Of a DNA stretch of 64,000 nt, positions 21,601-31,085 are shown in pieces. The notes under the pieces are model-generated. The model had not been told where the DNA came from, did not search any database, and saw only the letters and a program-made list of their open reading frames with translations. Source of the stretch: Gracilariopsis chorda (Eukaryota; Rhodophyta; Florideophyceae; Gracilariales; Gracilariaceae); assembly GCA_003194525.1 (NCBI GenBank), contig NBIV01000198.1:89942-153941 (forward strand), in the 5' to 3' direction. Position numbers and translations under genes: made by a program. Numbering within the stretch: position 1 is the first letter of the stretch; each line of letters opens with the position of its first letter.

Positions 21601-23440
21601 CCGACCGCTTGCCTGGTTCCAGGCGTACCCTCATCGGCTCGACGTCAGCTGGTGGGGATTTTCCCAGCCGGAGCCGAAAAACCGAACGGTACTCCTTCAT
21701 CATCGTGGAGAGCCTCCCCACTCCTGTGGGGCTCAGGCCATTTGATTGCGCTCGTTCGAGCATCTTGTCGAGCGCTGCGTCGAGAGCCTCAGGGGGATCA
21801 TCGCCGAGATCGACGTACACGTCGCTATCTTCCAGGCGGTCGCCTCCTCCTTCTCCGCCCTCTCGATGAAAAGCACTGCCCCAATCGAACCCTCGTTCGC
21901 GGAGCATGCTCCCTATTGAGGTGGCACCACCCGCACTGGGGTCGTCGTTCTGTCCCCTGGCCTGCAACAGGCCAGGTACATCGACGCTACCACCCAGGCG
22001 GTCACGGGCAGCTGCCAGCATGACACGGTTGTCCAACCCCAAAGCAGCCAACAAATGTCGGCCGATGTAAGCATGAGCCAGCTCATCATCACTGACTAGC
22101 CAACGCACCCGACGCAGCAGGAGCTTCTCTCCATGCCTTATCCTCAACTCGATATCCGATTGTGTCGATCGACTACAGCGAATCGGGGGGACGGACGTCG
22201 CCGCGTTGCCAAACAGCATGACTTCCTTGAGCTTCTCAACCCTTACATTCGGATCCGCCTTCATGATAGCCTTGAGCAAGGCAGATGAGATCACGTTCGT
22301 GTCCGAGCCTTGATCGGCGAGCAAGGTGCTCTCCACAGCGCCGTTGCAAAACGAAGCGCTGAACAGCGATGAATTGTCGTCCCGGTCATCGGCGCCCGAG
22401 ATCGCACCGATCTTCTTACCCGACGAACTCCCACCTTCACTCTTGCGGCGCTTGTCGAAGTACTCTGCGAGATACTTCGTCTTCTCTTCATCCGAGGCCA
22501 GGTTGCAGTTACGGATGTAGTGCCGCTTACCACAGCGCGGCAGCAGACACAACGGCAGTTCTGCCGGGCGCTTCCGGCTGCCCTGCTGGGACCCACCGGT
22601 AGCCGCTTTCTCACCGTCACTCTGTCCTGATCTCGATTTGTCCTCTTTTTCGCGCCCGGGCGTGCGATTCCGCCCCCGGCGCTTCTTGCGGTGGGTGCTG
22701 GCACTGCCAGACCCCCCACCGTACACATCATCTCGATCGGAGTCGGACTGCTCAGCCCTGTAGCCCTTGGCCGACTCGTGTCGATCGATGACCTTGGCTT
22801 CCTCCGCGAGTTCTCGCATGAACTTGCCGAAGTCCTTCTCCAACTCGTCCTTGCGCAGTCGGAGCGTTAGCATCATGCGGGTCCGCAGATCGGCATGAGT
22901 GATGCGTTTCATGATATGCCGAACGGCCAACTTCGGTTGCCGCTTGACAAAATCGTCGTAGCCACAGTGACGGAGCTTCTCATTGTACTGTAAGCAAAGG
23001 CGCCACACCTGCCGCTGGAGGTTAGCGGTCTTGTCGGCGTTCGCCAGCTTCACATCTTGCAGCTCTCTCTCGATACGGGCCAGATCGTAGTCGGCGGGAT
23101 CCACGCGTGCGCGCTCTTCGACGCACTGCCGCAGGTCCTCCTCGGTGATATCCTCCACTGTGTCGGCCGACACCCAGTTGGCTAACACCAGCAGCTCCAA
23201 GATTGACTTGTCGATCGAGTTGCGGTAGCTTGTGAGCGGAATCTGAACAGATTGCTCTTCGTTCTTCTCGGCGACACGACGCTCATAGATCTCCCTCGCT
23301 TCCTTGAACTGGACGAAGTTCGCGGTCGCGATGTCTTCTAGCCGAGGTGCCTCGACTGTCTCAACGATGGTCTGCTTGACGGTAGCGTTGTCATCGCGCG
23401 TTCGCGCACCAGACCCTGCTTGTCTTGTCGCAGTTGGCAT
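18629..23440 (-). CDS. Gag-Pol polyprotein of element 1 (1603 aa), Ty3/gypsy with chromodomain
   Basis: A single frame carries all domains. Gag-like sequence runs to about 330, ending in a knuckle-like CLLPRCGKRHYIRNC. The retropepsin is near 375 with DQGSDTNVIS, an unusual DQG in place of DTG/DSG. Reverse transcriptase spans about 640-850 (VDLRPVN, LDFVSGYWQLPL, and WLDDFS as the catalytic box). RNase H starts near 925 with FTDASEM. The integrase zinc domain is at about 1150 (HCGTLGHRG...CLHC), and its catalytic triad lies in HMDYLF, SDQGSHF and NGTVERV. A chromodomain-like end at about 1540-1580 (LVEWAGL...DFTWEPL) probably steers integration to marked chromatin. Gag and Pol share one frame with no frameshift or stop between them, so Gag excess must be achieved some other way. 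Confidence 0.95.
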   Translation of the reverse strand: MPTATRQAGSGARTRDDNATVKQTIVETVEAPRLEDIATANFVQFKEAREIYERRVAEKNEEQSVQIPLTSYRNSIDKSILELLVLANWVSADTVEDITEEDLRQCVEERARVDPADYDLARIERELQDVKLANADKTANLQRQVWRLCLQYNEKLRHCGYDDFVKRQPKLAVRHIMKRITHADLRTRMMLTLRLRKDELEKDFGKFMRELAEEAKVIDRHESAKGYRAEQSDSDRDDVYGGGSGSASTHRKKRRGRNRTPGREKEDKSRSGQSDGEKAATGGSQQGSRKRPAELPLCLLPRCGKRHYIRNCNLASDEEKTKYLAEYFDKRRKSEGGSSSGKKIGAISGADDRDDNSSLFSASFCNGAVESTLLADQGSDTNVISSALLKAIMKADPNVRVEKLKEVMLFGNAATSVPPIRCSRSTQSDIELRIRHGEKLLLRRVRWLVSDDELAHAYIGRHLLAALGLDNRVMLAAARDRLGGSVDVPGLLQARGQNDDPSAGGATSIGSMLRERGFDWGSAFHREGGEGGGDRLEDSDVYVDLGDDPPEALDAALDKMLERAQSNGLSPTGVGRLSTMMKEYRSVFRLRLGKSPPADVEPMRVRLEPGKRSVRVKARRYSPDQRLFLDKYVDALREMGFVEDMPSAAWQAAPLLVPKHGSKARYRMAVDLRPVNAATIKEAWPMPHLDSEVSDFAGSTCFASLDFVSGYWQLPLHPDSYSACGIVTPRGVVVSKRVLPGLANATSYFQSSVEPLFASLRDSVKAWLDDFSIHAKDESTLLSKLQEFLAICRERNLFLHARKCKLFERELKWCGRIVSKDGYRMDPARLDGLKDMDAPQTAEELAQFIYCCRWMANAIPNFAARIAPLVEVLERAYAQSGRRTNRSIRRISLRSLSWGPTHDQAFADMQESLRNAVTLSHPDPEKVLCVFTDASEMYWSGVVTQTDAVQLRLPFEEQRHEPLGFLGSSFKGAEIGWTTFEKEGFAIFQTLEKMDYLFQSHVRTHVFTDHRNLLFVFAPLALEPALGRHVVSKVQRWALFLSRFAYVIEHIDGKDNVCADMLTRWTRGYRRDRSERSAVSSMLLQDSEQLIPSPDDFVWPDMDSIKKSQEAATRPDGLKLDEQEGVWKKRGRVWVPQEDKELQLKILVVSHCGTLGHRGRDATRSVLAEEWWWPTMGADVETLVRGCLHCIVTRSGDLIPRPLGSALHGSRPNEVVHMDYLFMGPGRDDKKYLLLIRDDLSSFVWLWPTTACTSEAAADALGTWFGTFGSMTWLVSDQGSHFKNQLIAELTAEVRVHHHFTTAYSPWANGTVERVCSEVLRACKALLSEWKLAPQDWPAVTECVQSVLNHAPLKRLGLRDPENSEVYRTPLEVFTGHFPVRPLLRALPVPAYSSARTEDEVRARQLVDIGKLQGALCDVHRDVEGLTSASRARKVQKHNRRTNIKEADFSVGDFVLVRTVTKGGHKLQFTWRGPRRVTAVRSDWVYEVQDLVKDKREVVHARRLHSYRADMDGRVFTPKLLEAARASETKYETAEQLRGIREKDRQLEVLVEWAGLPDEIDFTWEPLGQVFEDLPGLLEDYLHTAGQRGLKRRALRECSLGSE

Positions 23441-23484
23441 GATTTCCAGTCAACTCCAATACCCTCGCGCGATGGAGTATATAC

Positions 23485-23840
23485 TGTGACGTTGCGGGGC
23501 TGAAAGGGAATCAGGTCGAACGACCAAGGGGCAGGCAAACACAGAGTTGGTGCTGCACCGGCCGCGGGGACTTGAGGTCAGTTCTGTTGTTCCCTCTCTG
23601 GCCTGACCGGGCTCACCTTTATTAGACCTACTCACTACCGCCGCCGGCCGCCCGGCGGTACCATGTCCTCCAATCACTGGACGCCATTGGTCCAAGTTGG
23701 CCGAACGGCTTACAGATGGGCGGGCTTCCACTACCGGAGAAACCTACCGCGCCATCCCGCTCTCGTCGTCCCGTGTCTGCCAAGCTCCCTCGACAGACCA
23801 CAGCGACGGACGCAGGCGAGTAGAACTACTCAGCGTCACA
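23485..23840 (-). repeat. Element 1, 5' LTR
   Basis: 356-bp LTR, TGTGACG...GTCACA, upstream of gag-pol on the minus strand and therefore the promoter-bearing copy. Target duplication GCGG lies just outside at 23841-23844. Confidence 0.95.
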
Positions 23841-23844
23841 GCGG

Positions 23845-25926
23845 GCCCCTTTACTGGCAGTGGTCGGAAGGCTACGTCCGCGTGCGGTCCGTTGAAAAAG
23901 AGAGACAACAAGGCACGCGGAGCGGTGTGTGTGGTGAGTCACCACACGGCAGTTATAAATCTGTGATGAGTTGTCCTAATACAGCAGTAAGTTAACTTCC
24001 TAGTTGGCAGAGGGCCAATTGGTTTTTCTCCAACCGATGCGTGTCTGAGATTTGAGGTGTCGCATGGCTCCCCAGTAACTCTAAGCCTGCGTAATGTAGC
24101 ATTTTGCGCACTCCATAATTTGGAGTCCAAATATGTGCGCAGAAATTATTGAAGTGGGTTATCGTCATTCCTTACAGGCATCCTAATTCAGGGGTTACTA
24201 GCTGTATAAACACCTCAGCTTCCTGAACCGTTTGGTTCTTCAAATCGTCATCAAGAGTGTTGGCAGAAAAATTGGTGCGGAAAATTGTACGTGGAGCGGG
24301 ATGATGGTGCTCTGGCAAAGGTTTCCGTGTACTGAGCGACTCTGCGAGAGTACTTTGCTCTCTGGTGCTGTGAAGGAGCGAAAGCTCAAACAGGAGAGAT
24401 ATGGACACGACGCTGTCCCATAGCATATCTGATGCTTACAGTTTACTCCAGTGCGCGCGAGGAACCAAACTGTTGACCAGACGTGATTCGCAAGCGGAAT
24501 GGTCATAAAAACGATTCGCAGTGGGGTATGGTGGTTATACGCTCCTCCTACGCCTGATGTAGAGAAACAAGACATCAGCATAGAATGGGAGATTGGCTCA
24601 AAGAAGTAATCGTTATAAGCGGTTGGGCGACGGGATGTGTAAATCATACTTGTGTTTCGTAGTAAGTGATGCGCTGCGCGTCAGGCTTTGTAGATACGGT
24701 TGAATGTGCTAATCGCAGTAATGTGGGGAGAGGAAGATTAGTAGGGAGTGAGACAGTGCTGCTGAGGCGGTTGCAAACATACGAAGGTATATTACTGATG
24801 TTTCCGATACAAATGAGGTGGCACAGCTGCGCAACATGCTCAAAGTGTGGCAGCTAAACGTGGCGATAATGAGGATCTGTGCCATGGCTGTAGAAGAGTT
24901 GACGCGGAGAAGTGATTTGGAAGTGGAATATCACGCGAGATGGTGCCGCTGTATAGCGATGGCTGCTCCACAGCGAGGAGCGAAACGAGCTCAATGAGAC
25001 GGAAGCGGTTTTGAAGAAGAAGCATAAAGTTCTGCGCGTACAAGAGTAGCGGTTGCTCAGACAGGGACAAAGCACATGACATGCGACGTGGTACGGTAGC
25101 CATTGGCTAGACATACTCCGTGTAGTGTGTAGTTTGAAGTCAGATGGCGGAAGCTCACTTGGTACGTGCTGCGTTTGATTGCGGACTTGGGCGAATGTGG
25201 GCATTACACCGGACGAAGACTGAAGTGGTGTTCGTGCGGCTAGCTATGGTGCGGTGGAACGCATCGCTCGGAGATGGAATGCATCGTTCGGACACCTGGT
25301 ACGAAATGCATCGATACGGCGCAGCTATGCGATCTGTCGAATAATGGTGTTGTTCACTTCGCACTCCGTGCCGTTATACAAGTGATGCCTGCACGGTGAT
25401 AGCGCCGCAAGCAACATGTCGCAGAAGGCAAGTGATACCGGCGAGAGAAGAGTGCGCTCGGGGGCAAATCCATCTACATTCTACACAGATAGATATGTAC
25501 ACGACGCGAGACGGAACTCGAGAGCAGAAGTTGGCGCCAACGCGCCGCTTGGAAGCGGCGCCGAGACAGAGCGCACGGCGCTGTATTACAAGCGCACCTC
25601 CGTCGAACGCCGCCATACGTGCAATTTGCATGTGGGGCGCGTGCGCACCGCCGCCCCGCATCAAAAAAAAAAAAAAATTACAAACATTCGCAGACCATGC
25701 AAGCACACGCCTACCCTTGCAGCTAAAACGTCGCTGCCGCCTCGCTGAACGCATTAAACCCCCCCACAGCTTCCTTGCCCCTCCACCGCCATTGCCCACC
25801 CACGTCCAACTCCACCCCAACCCCCCACTCCTCCCCCAACCCCCCCCTACCCTCTACCCCCTACTCCCTAACCCCTACTACCTCTCAAACGTCCCAAACC
25901 CCCCGCACCACCCTGAAGCCCCGAAA
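23845..25926. other. Intergenic: no gene seen; C-rich copine leader at right end
   Basis: Between element 1 and the copine gene no frame exceeds about 135 codons or resembles a family. A run of about 15 A lies near 25663-25677. A strongly C-rich, pyrimidine-rich leader occupies about 25755-25926, just upstream of the copine ATG, similar in style to the C-rich leaders of the pyruvate kinase and coiled-coil genes. Confidence 0.4.
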
Positions 25927-28149
25927 ATGTCCGCTTCTTCCTCATTCGAACTCCCCCCCGCCCAGCGCTCAAACTCCCTTTCCGAAAGCGCGGGCTCTCT
26001 CCTTCGACCCTTCTCCTCCCCCGACGAAGAGCTCGCCCGCGCCATGAAGATCTCCCTGCAACTTGAGGCCACCGCCCTACCAAACATGGACCTTCGCGGA
26101 AAGAGCGACCCTTTCGTAGTCCTCTACAAGAAGCTAGACCCCGTGAAATCCCAACAGTCCTCGGAGTGTTGGACCAAGGTCGGACAAACCGAGACTGTGT
26201 ACAACAACCTTAACCCCAAGTGGAGTAACACTTTCAACTTGGAATACCACTTTGGTACCAATACCGTCCTTCGTTTCGACGTCTACGACCGCGACTCTCC
26301 ACTTGACGACCTCTCCAAACACGACTACATCGGTGAGGCACGCTGTACCGTGGCCCAGGTCGTGCTTGCGGACAATCAAACCCTGCACCTGCCCATTCGA
26401 CTTCCAAGCAAGGCCAGGGCAAACCGCGGCACACTCACCATTCGTGGCGAGGAGCAAAAGGGAGACCTAGGAGACGCCGTCACACTTCAGTTTTCCGCAT
26501 TCAATCTGCGAAAAGCCAAACGTCCTTTTTACGTCCTCAGTCGCCAAAACCCCAGCGACTCCTCCTTCAGCCCCGTAGTATACTCCGAGGTACACCAGAA
26601 CTACGCTGCAGGCAATACTGAAAACATCTTTCGTCCCGTTAACAGGTCGCTTACCCGACTCGTCAACGGCGACCTTGACCGACTGCTCAAAATCGAGTTC
26701 CTTAACTTTCGCCCTTGGGGTGACTATGGCACATGTGGCAGTGCTACGTTCACATTACGCACCGCCAGGCTTGCCGCGACCGACCCAATGTCGCATAAGA
26801 TTGAACTCAAGAAGCAGCGGAAGAATGGCCAAGTAGTAACGGCTGGCACCTTGATTATCAAGAAGTGTGACATTTCCGCGCCATATTCGTTCATCGATTA
26901 CATTCAAAGCGGCGTCGTTATCAACACCGTTATCGCCGTTGATATGTCCAGTTCGAACGGAGATCCACAACATCCTACGTCTCTGCAATACAACGACCCT
27001 GCAAATCCCAACGAATACGTCATCGCCTTGCGCGCCGTCGGAGACGTCCTAGCGGCGTACGACACTTCAAAAACATTTCCGGCGTTCGGATTTGGGGCCG
27101 CTCTGCCTCCGCACTACGAGGAAGCCGCCCATGTATTTGCGTTAACCGGAGATATATCACGACCGGTTTGTAACGGTGTGGAAGACGTTATCCGTTCGTA
27201 CTACAACGCACTCGGTCGGGTAGCACCGTTCGAACCGTGCAAATACGGCCCCATGTTGGAGCACGTTATCAGAAGCGCAAAGGGTGAAAACGGACAAGAC
27301 GGCAAGATAGTTTACACCATTTTGCTAATCGTGACGGATGGCGAGTTTTCCGACTTTGCAGATGTTGCAAATCTGATCTGCTCTGCGGCTGATTTGCCGT
27401 TATCCATCGTGATTGTTGGGGTGGGAAACTCCAGTTTTAAAATGCTGGACAAACTGGACGGCGATTCGGAACAGCTTTGCTCCTCCGATGGAACGCCTTG
27501 TGCTCGCGATATTGTGCAGTTTGTGCCGTTTCACAAGCATCGGTATAGCACTCATCAACTGGCTGCAGAGGTTCTTGAAGAGATTCCGGAACAGTTTCTG
27601 TCGTACATGCGCAGCAGAAGTATACGACCGAAGGATATCAAACCGGCAGGGGTGGTGCGTCGCAATTCGAAAGGGCCGTATTATCCAAACGGCAATGGAC
27701 CGACTCCGCTACCGCCGGCGCTGCCGACTTCGCTGCCGACTGCGCTACCGACTTCGCTAGCGACTTCAGTAGAGACAGCAATGATGAACGTTCCAACATC
27801 GTTAGGCGCAATGAGCAACCCGTTACAATGGTCGGTTGGTGGTGGGGCTCCCTTTCAACCACGATCCTCACGTCGGCCGTCTGTCGGGCCGTATTCATTC
27901 ATACACCGAGGGTATACTCCTCAACAAAGAATGTACATGCCAGGCCAAGGTGCAGTTCCCTCTCAGGCGATGGGGACTCCGGGTACGGTGTCTCATTATT
28001 CACAATCGTATGCGCCTGGTGTTGCGCTTCATATGGCACCGTCTACATTTTCGCCCGGTGGATATCCGCCTCAAACGCCGCTTAGACAGACGGGGTCGTT
28101 TCATCATGGGTATCCATCAACAGGGTATGATCTATATCAACGGCAGTAG
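25927..28149 (+). CDS. Copine (C2A-C2B-vWA), 740 aa
   Basis: The frame is open from 25396, but the ATG at 25927 is the natural start: the upstream part is low-complexity leader. C2A (about 38-175) keeps the acidic loops MDLRGKSDP and DVYDRDSP...HDYIG, so it should bind calcium. C2B (about 180-330) lacks them and is probably calcium-independent. The vWA/copine domain (about 335-565) has the MIDAS motif VDMSSSNG, FGFGAALPP, LLIVTDGEFSD and IVIVGVGN. The C-terminal 170 residues are disordered: a Leu-Pro-Thr/Ser repeat (about 597-620) and a Gly/Pro/Tyr/Gln-rich tail, reminiscent of the Pro/Tyr-rich linker at the other end of the WW-copine. It lies 25 kb from the WW-copine and upstream of a copine-like gene. 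The product is probably a cytosolic, calcium-triggered membrane-binding adaptor. Confidence 0.93.
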   Translation: MSASSSFELPPAQRSNSLSESAGSLLRPFSSPDEELARAMKISLQLEATALPNMDLRGKSDPFVVLYKKLDPVKSQQSSECWTKVGQTETVYNNLNPKWSNTFNLEYHFGTNTVLRFDVYDRDSPLDDLSKHDYIGEARCTVAQVVLADNQTLHLPIRLPSKARANRGTLTIRGEEQKGDLGDAVTLQFSAFNLRKAKRPFYVLSRQNPSDSSFSPVVYSEVHQNYAAGNTENIFRPVNRSLTRLVNGDLDRLLKIEFLNFRPWGDYGTCGSATFTLRTARLAATDPMSHKIELKKQRKNGQVVTAGTLIIKKCDISAPYSFIDYIQSGVVINTVIAVDMSSSNGDPQHPTSLQYNDPANPNEYVIALRAVGDVLAAYDTSKTFPAFGFGAALPPHYEEAAHVFALTGDISRPVCNGVEDVIRSYYNALGRVAPFEPCKYGPMLEHVIRSAKGENGQDGKIVYTILLIVTDGEFSDFADVANLICSAADLPLSIVIVGVGNSSFKMLDKLDGDSEQLCSSDGTPCARDIVQFVPFHKHRYSTHQLAAEVLEEIPEQFLSYMRSRSIRPKDIKPAGVVRRNSKGPYYPNGNGPTPLPPALPTSLPTALPTSLATSVETAMMNVPTSLGAMSNPLQWSVGGGAPFQPRSSRRPSVGPYSFIHRGYTPQQRMYMPGQGAVPSQAMGTPGTVSHYSQSYAPGVALHMAPSTFSPGGYPPQTPLRQTGSFHHGYPSTGYDLYQRQ

Positions 28150-29646
28150 TGTTGATAAGTACGACGAGGAGGAGGCCAAGCTTACGATGATGGCTCTGTG
28201 TGTATATGTAAAGACGACAATATATAGCTATTCTAAACAAATGAACGTTGCAAGAATGCACTTTGAATTATGTAGCAATTGATGAAGACAGAAAACTGTA
28301 GATAGTGATGAGGTGTGTGTGCAGTTTTTGGGGGAGAACGTGGCCTTATTGGGAGATAAAGCATCCTCAACAGTATATTTTTGGTCTCGAGAGTGAAACG
28401 AAAGGTTGATTGAAGTTTCTTCTCGATGCAAGCTGCTCTCTTGCTCTTTTTTTTTGCTCATGTCCGTTGAGACGAGGGTTCATGTCATAAGCAACGCCGC
28501 AACAAAGCAGACACACTGGCGTGATGGACAAGCGCGATGGGGTATCCAGAAGTGTCAGCAAAAAAGAAAGGAAGACAGCGCTGGGGAGCACTTTTGGCCG
28601 GTGGAGGCTCCGCCTGCTGGAACAGATTACAGAAGCGGTGTGGCAGGTGCGTCGCAGCTTTGGCATACAAGGGTAAGGGATAAAGACTCTTTTTTTCTGG
28701 TGACAAGTTCAGTTTAGAGGGTGGGTTTTGTTAGCTGGGGGGCGGGTGGTTTGCGTTGAAGAGGTGTGCAATGGAAGACGATTGGCGGACGGCGGGGTAT
28801 TGTTGTGCTGCTGTCGGCGCAGTTGAAGAGTGAGGTTTTATTGCAACCGGACAGACAAGCGCGGCGTTGAGATGGTTAGCTTCCATTGCAGAGGGTAAAC
28901 CGCAGATTAGCAAATTAAATTATCGTGCTATGAGCGACGGTTAAGACGCGTGGTTGGAGTGGGCGCTGCGGAGCGACCAATCACACACTGGCGATTAACA
29001 CTTAATGCCAGCTGGATACAATGAATTATTATTGTGCGAAGGTTGGCTTGCATCTGCGAGATATCATACGGCTCCGCCACTGACGATTCACAGCGCCGAG
29101 TGGTGTCGTGCTCGGCAAGAAGCAATCCTAACCCTTTACAAGGGTACATCGCTAACCCTTCAACCCTTCTAATCTGTGACCGTGGGCAACTGTTTGAAGC
29201 GTAGACGTAAATGTTCACCTAACTCCAGCCTCATACGAACGGTAGATGCAACTTGACCCCTTTGCAAAAAATGCACCAGATGCTTCAACAAGCGCGCCGC
29301 CTCGCCGCGCTCTTGCAAGCAAGATTCATATACGCAATAGCCGCTTGTTAGCACTGCTTAGAGGCTGTTTAAACCCCTCGCAAGCATCGCGCCGAACGGA
29401 GACAGCAGCTTGCGACGTTTACAACTTCACGCTGCAACACAAACGCCGAGAGCGCACCGTTGCTAGTGCCGATCGCACACATTCAACTCTCGTGAGTGGC
29501 CGACCCGTGTGCCGCAAAAAAATACATCTTCTCACACACCTCGCACATCACCCGCCGCATCAGCCACGCGTCGCCCTTCACCAGCAACGCGCGTGCCACG
29601 CGCCGCAAAATAACAGACGCGCTGCCCGAGCTAGTCCTACATTATC
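28150..29646. other. Intergenic between two copine-family genes
   Basis: No convincing gene lies here. The frame at 29246-29932 overlaps the next gene out of phase and is a shadow. Short CCCTAA-like words near 29126-29170 are scattered, not an array. Confidence 0.4.
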
Positions 29647-29653
29647 TATAAAG
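29647..29653 (+). promoter_or_regulatory. TATA-like box (TATAAAG)
   Basis: TATAAAG lies 71 nt upstream of the ATG at 29724 and suits a core promoter for the copine-like tandem-C2 gene. Confidence 0.45.
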
Positions 29654-29723
29654 CGTACGTTCTCGCCGCGCGCCCCAAGTTCTGCGCGCAACCTCTGCGC
29701 CGCGGCCAACAAGTTGAAGCGCG

Positions 29724-31085
29724 ATGCCCGAGTCCATCATGCTTTCCGCAAAACGCACCGCCACGCACTCGCAATGCACGGCCACGTCTTCGCAACCCTC
29801 CCTGCCGCCGTCGTCAACGTTGCGCCTCTTTCTCTCCGCGCGCGACTTGCCCGAGCCGGACCGTCGTTCACGCGCTTGTTACGCGGTCATTTACCTGTGC
29901 GAGGAGCGCGTTGTGCCGGCTTTGCCCGCTGATGGCGATGAGGCTTTGGTGAAAGCCAAGCGCTCTGCACGACGTTTACCAGCCGATGCGGTTCAGTTTG
30001 ACCAGAGCCTTGTTCGTAAGGCCGCTCGCTTGTTGCGCAATTCCAATCGCTCAGAGTCTCTTAGAGCGCCGCATGTGGCCGCGCTGTACAGCGCGCCGCA
30101 ACAGCCCACTTTGCACGTTAGAGCGGATGGTGTGCACGTTGTACGCACGTCGTGGAGCGTTGTGGGCGTTTCCGATATAGCGAGGAAGAACGGCAGGGAT
30201 GTGGAAATAGCGCAGAGTTTTTACGTCGATTATGATGCCACGCGCGTGCAGTTGCTACGAGTTGCGTTTTATGACGGCACTACCTCACAACAGAACAAGC
30301 AACGGTTGATAGCAACTGCGGACTGCTTGCTGTCAAGCGTGGTGGCTGCCTATGGCAAACCGCTGGCGTGTGCGTTGAGATTTGTGCCGGTTTCGGACAA
30401 GGATGCGAAGAAAAGTGCTAGAATTCCTACAGGCACGCTGTTGCTTTCGGCGCTGAGTGTGAGTGATGAAGCGCAACAATTCCGGATAGACGTGCAGTGC
30501 AGTCGCATTCTACGCGCCAGAACGCTTTCTTATTCGCAGGTGAAGCGCACGTTCTACACTGTGCATGCCATTCTGGACGACCATCCCAAGTCGGATCTGT
30601 GGACGCTTGTGTATCGTTCCAACACGGTGGGAATGATTGCGTCGAAGAAGGATGGCGGCAGTTTGCAGTACAACTACTTTTCGTGTCGTCGCGTCATTGC
30701 GCGGCCGGGTGTCATTATCGATGACGCTGATGCTCCAAAGGAAAGCGGCAGCGCTGCGGTTGGGCTGTTCGAAAAGCTTGGCTCGGCGCTCGGTTTGCAT
30801 CAAGCGAAAAGCTTCTTCTCGCTTCCAGGCGCCGATATATATCTGCATTCGAATGATACGCGTCTCAAGTTGACGCTTTACGAAGACAACGGGACCGCCG
30901 CCGGGTATGACATGATCGCCGATTCCGAGTTCACCTTTGCCGATCTGCAGCGAAGAGAGCTTGGCGACTCGTCGCCCATTAAGATGCGCACCAACATTGT
31001 GGGAAAGGCCGTACTCAAGTACAAGGAATGCTCTCCGGATCCGCGCTACTTCTGTCTGTCGTTGCTCATGCGTGCTCCACGATAG
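29724..31085 (+). CDS. Copine-like tandem C2 protein without vWA domain (453 aa)
   Basis: Two C2-like halves can be read: about 30-235 (LRLFLSARDLPEPD, then LLRVAFYDG and a closing strand), and about 240-450 (FRIDVQCSRILRA, FYTVHAILDDHP, LKLTLYEDNG, SEFTFADLQ). The strand pattern and the paired arrangement resemble the C2A-C2B half of copines, but the calcium-binding Asp residues are mostly missing and the protein stops where a vWA domain would begin. It lies 1.6 kb downstream of a true copine on the same strand, so it may be a diverged, truncated tandem duplicate. Calcium-independent membrane or protein binding is a guess. The ATG at 29724 follows a TATA-like box. A structure prediction should show two beta-sandwiches. 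Confidence 0.6.
   Translation: MPESIMLSAKRTATHSQCTATSSQPSLPPSSTLRLFLSARDLPEPDRRSRACYAVIYLCEERVVPALPADGDEALVKAKRSARRLPADAVQFDQSLVRKAARLLRNSNRSESLRAPHVAALYSAPQQPTLHVRADGVHVVRTSWSVVGVSDIARKNGRDVEIAQSFYVDYDATRVQLLRVAFYDGTTSQQNKQRLIATADCLLSSVVAAYGKPLACALRFVPVSDKDAKKSARIPTGTLLLSALSVSDEAQQFRIDVQCSRILRARTLSYSQVKRTFYTVHAILDDHPKSDLWTLVYRSNTVGMIASKKDGGSLQYNYFSCRRVIARPGVIIDDADAPKESGSAAVGLFEKLGSALGLHQAKSFFSLPGADIYLHSNDTRLKLTLYEDNGTAAGYDMIADSEFTFADLQRRELGDSSPIKMRTNIVGKAVLKYKECSPDPRYFCLSLLMRAPR

Larger units (their letters stand above)
18235..23840 (-). mobile_element. Element 1: intact chromodomain Ty3/gypsy LTR retrotransposon
   Basis: The element is 5606 bp, bounded by two 356-bp LTRs (18235-18590 and 23485-23840) that start TGTGACG and end GTCACA. 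By eye they differ at a single base (C at 18477, T at 23727). A 4-bp duplication GCGG flanks it (18231-18234 and 23841-23844). The internal ORF is on the minus strand, so the 5' LTR is the right-hand one. One uninterrupted gag-pol frame and near-identical LTRs indicate recent insertion and possible activity. No TGG-type primer site directly adjoins the 5' LTR; the sequence there begins GTATATACTCC, so priming may be unconventional. Confidence 0.95.

Noticed and set aside
25663-25677. A-run that might mark a retroposed transcript tail
   Set aside because: No target duplication or homologous exon sequence is visible upstream; a simple homopolymer is sufficient.
29120-29175. CCCTAA-like words near 29126-29170
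   Set aside because: Scattered and not in tandem; too few to be a telomeric array.
29246-29932. 228-codon plus-strand frame upstream of the tandem-C2 gene
   Set aside because: Very Arg/Ala/His-rich, overlaps the copine-like gene out of phase and spans its TATA-like box; probably a compositional shadow.
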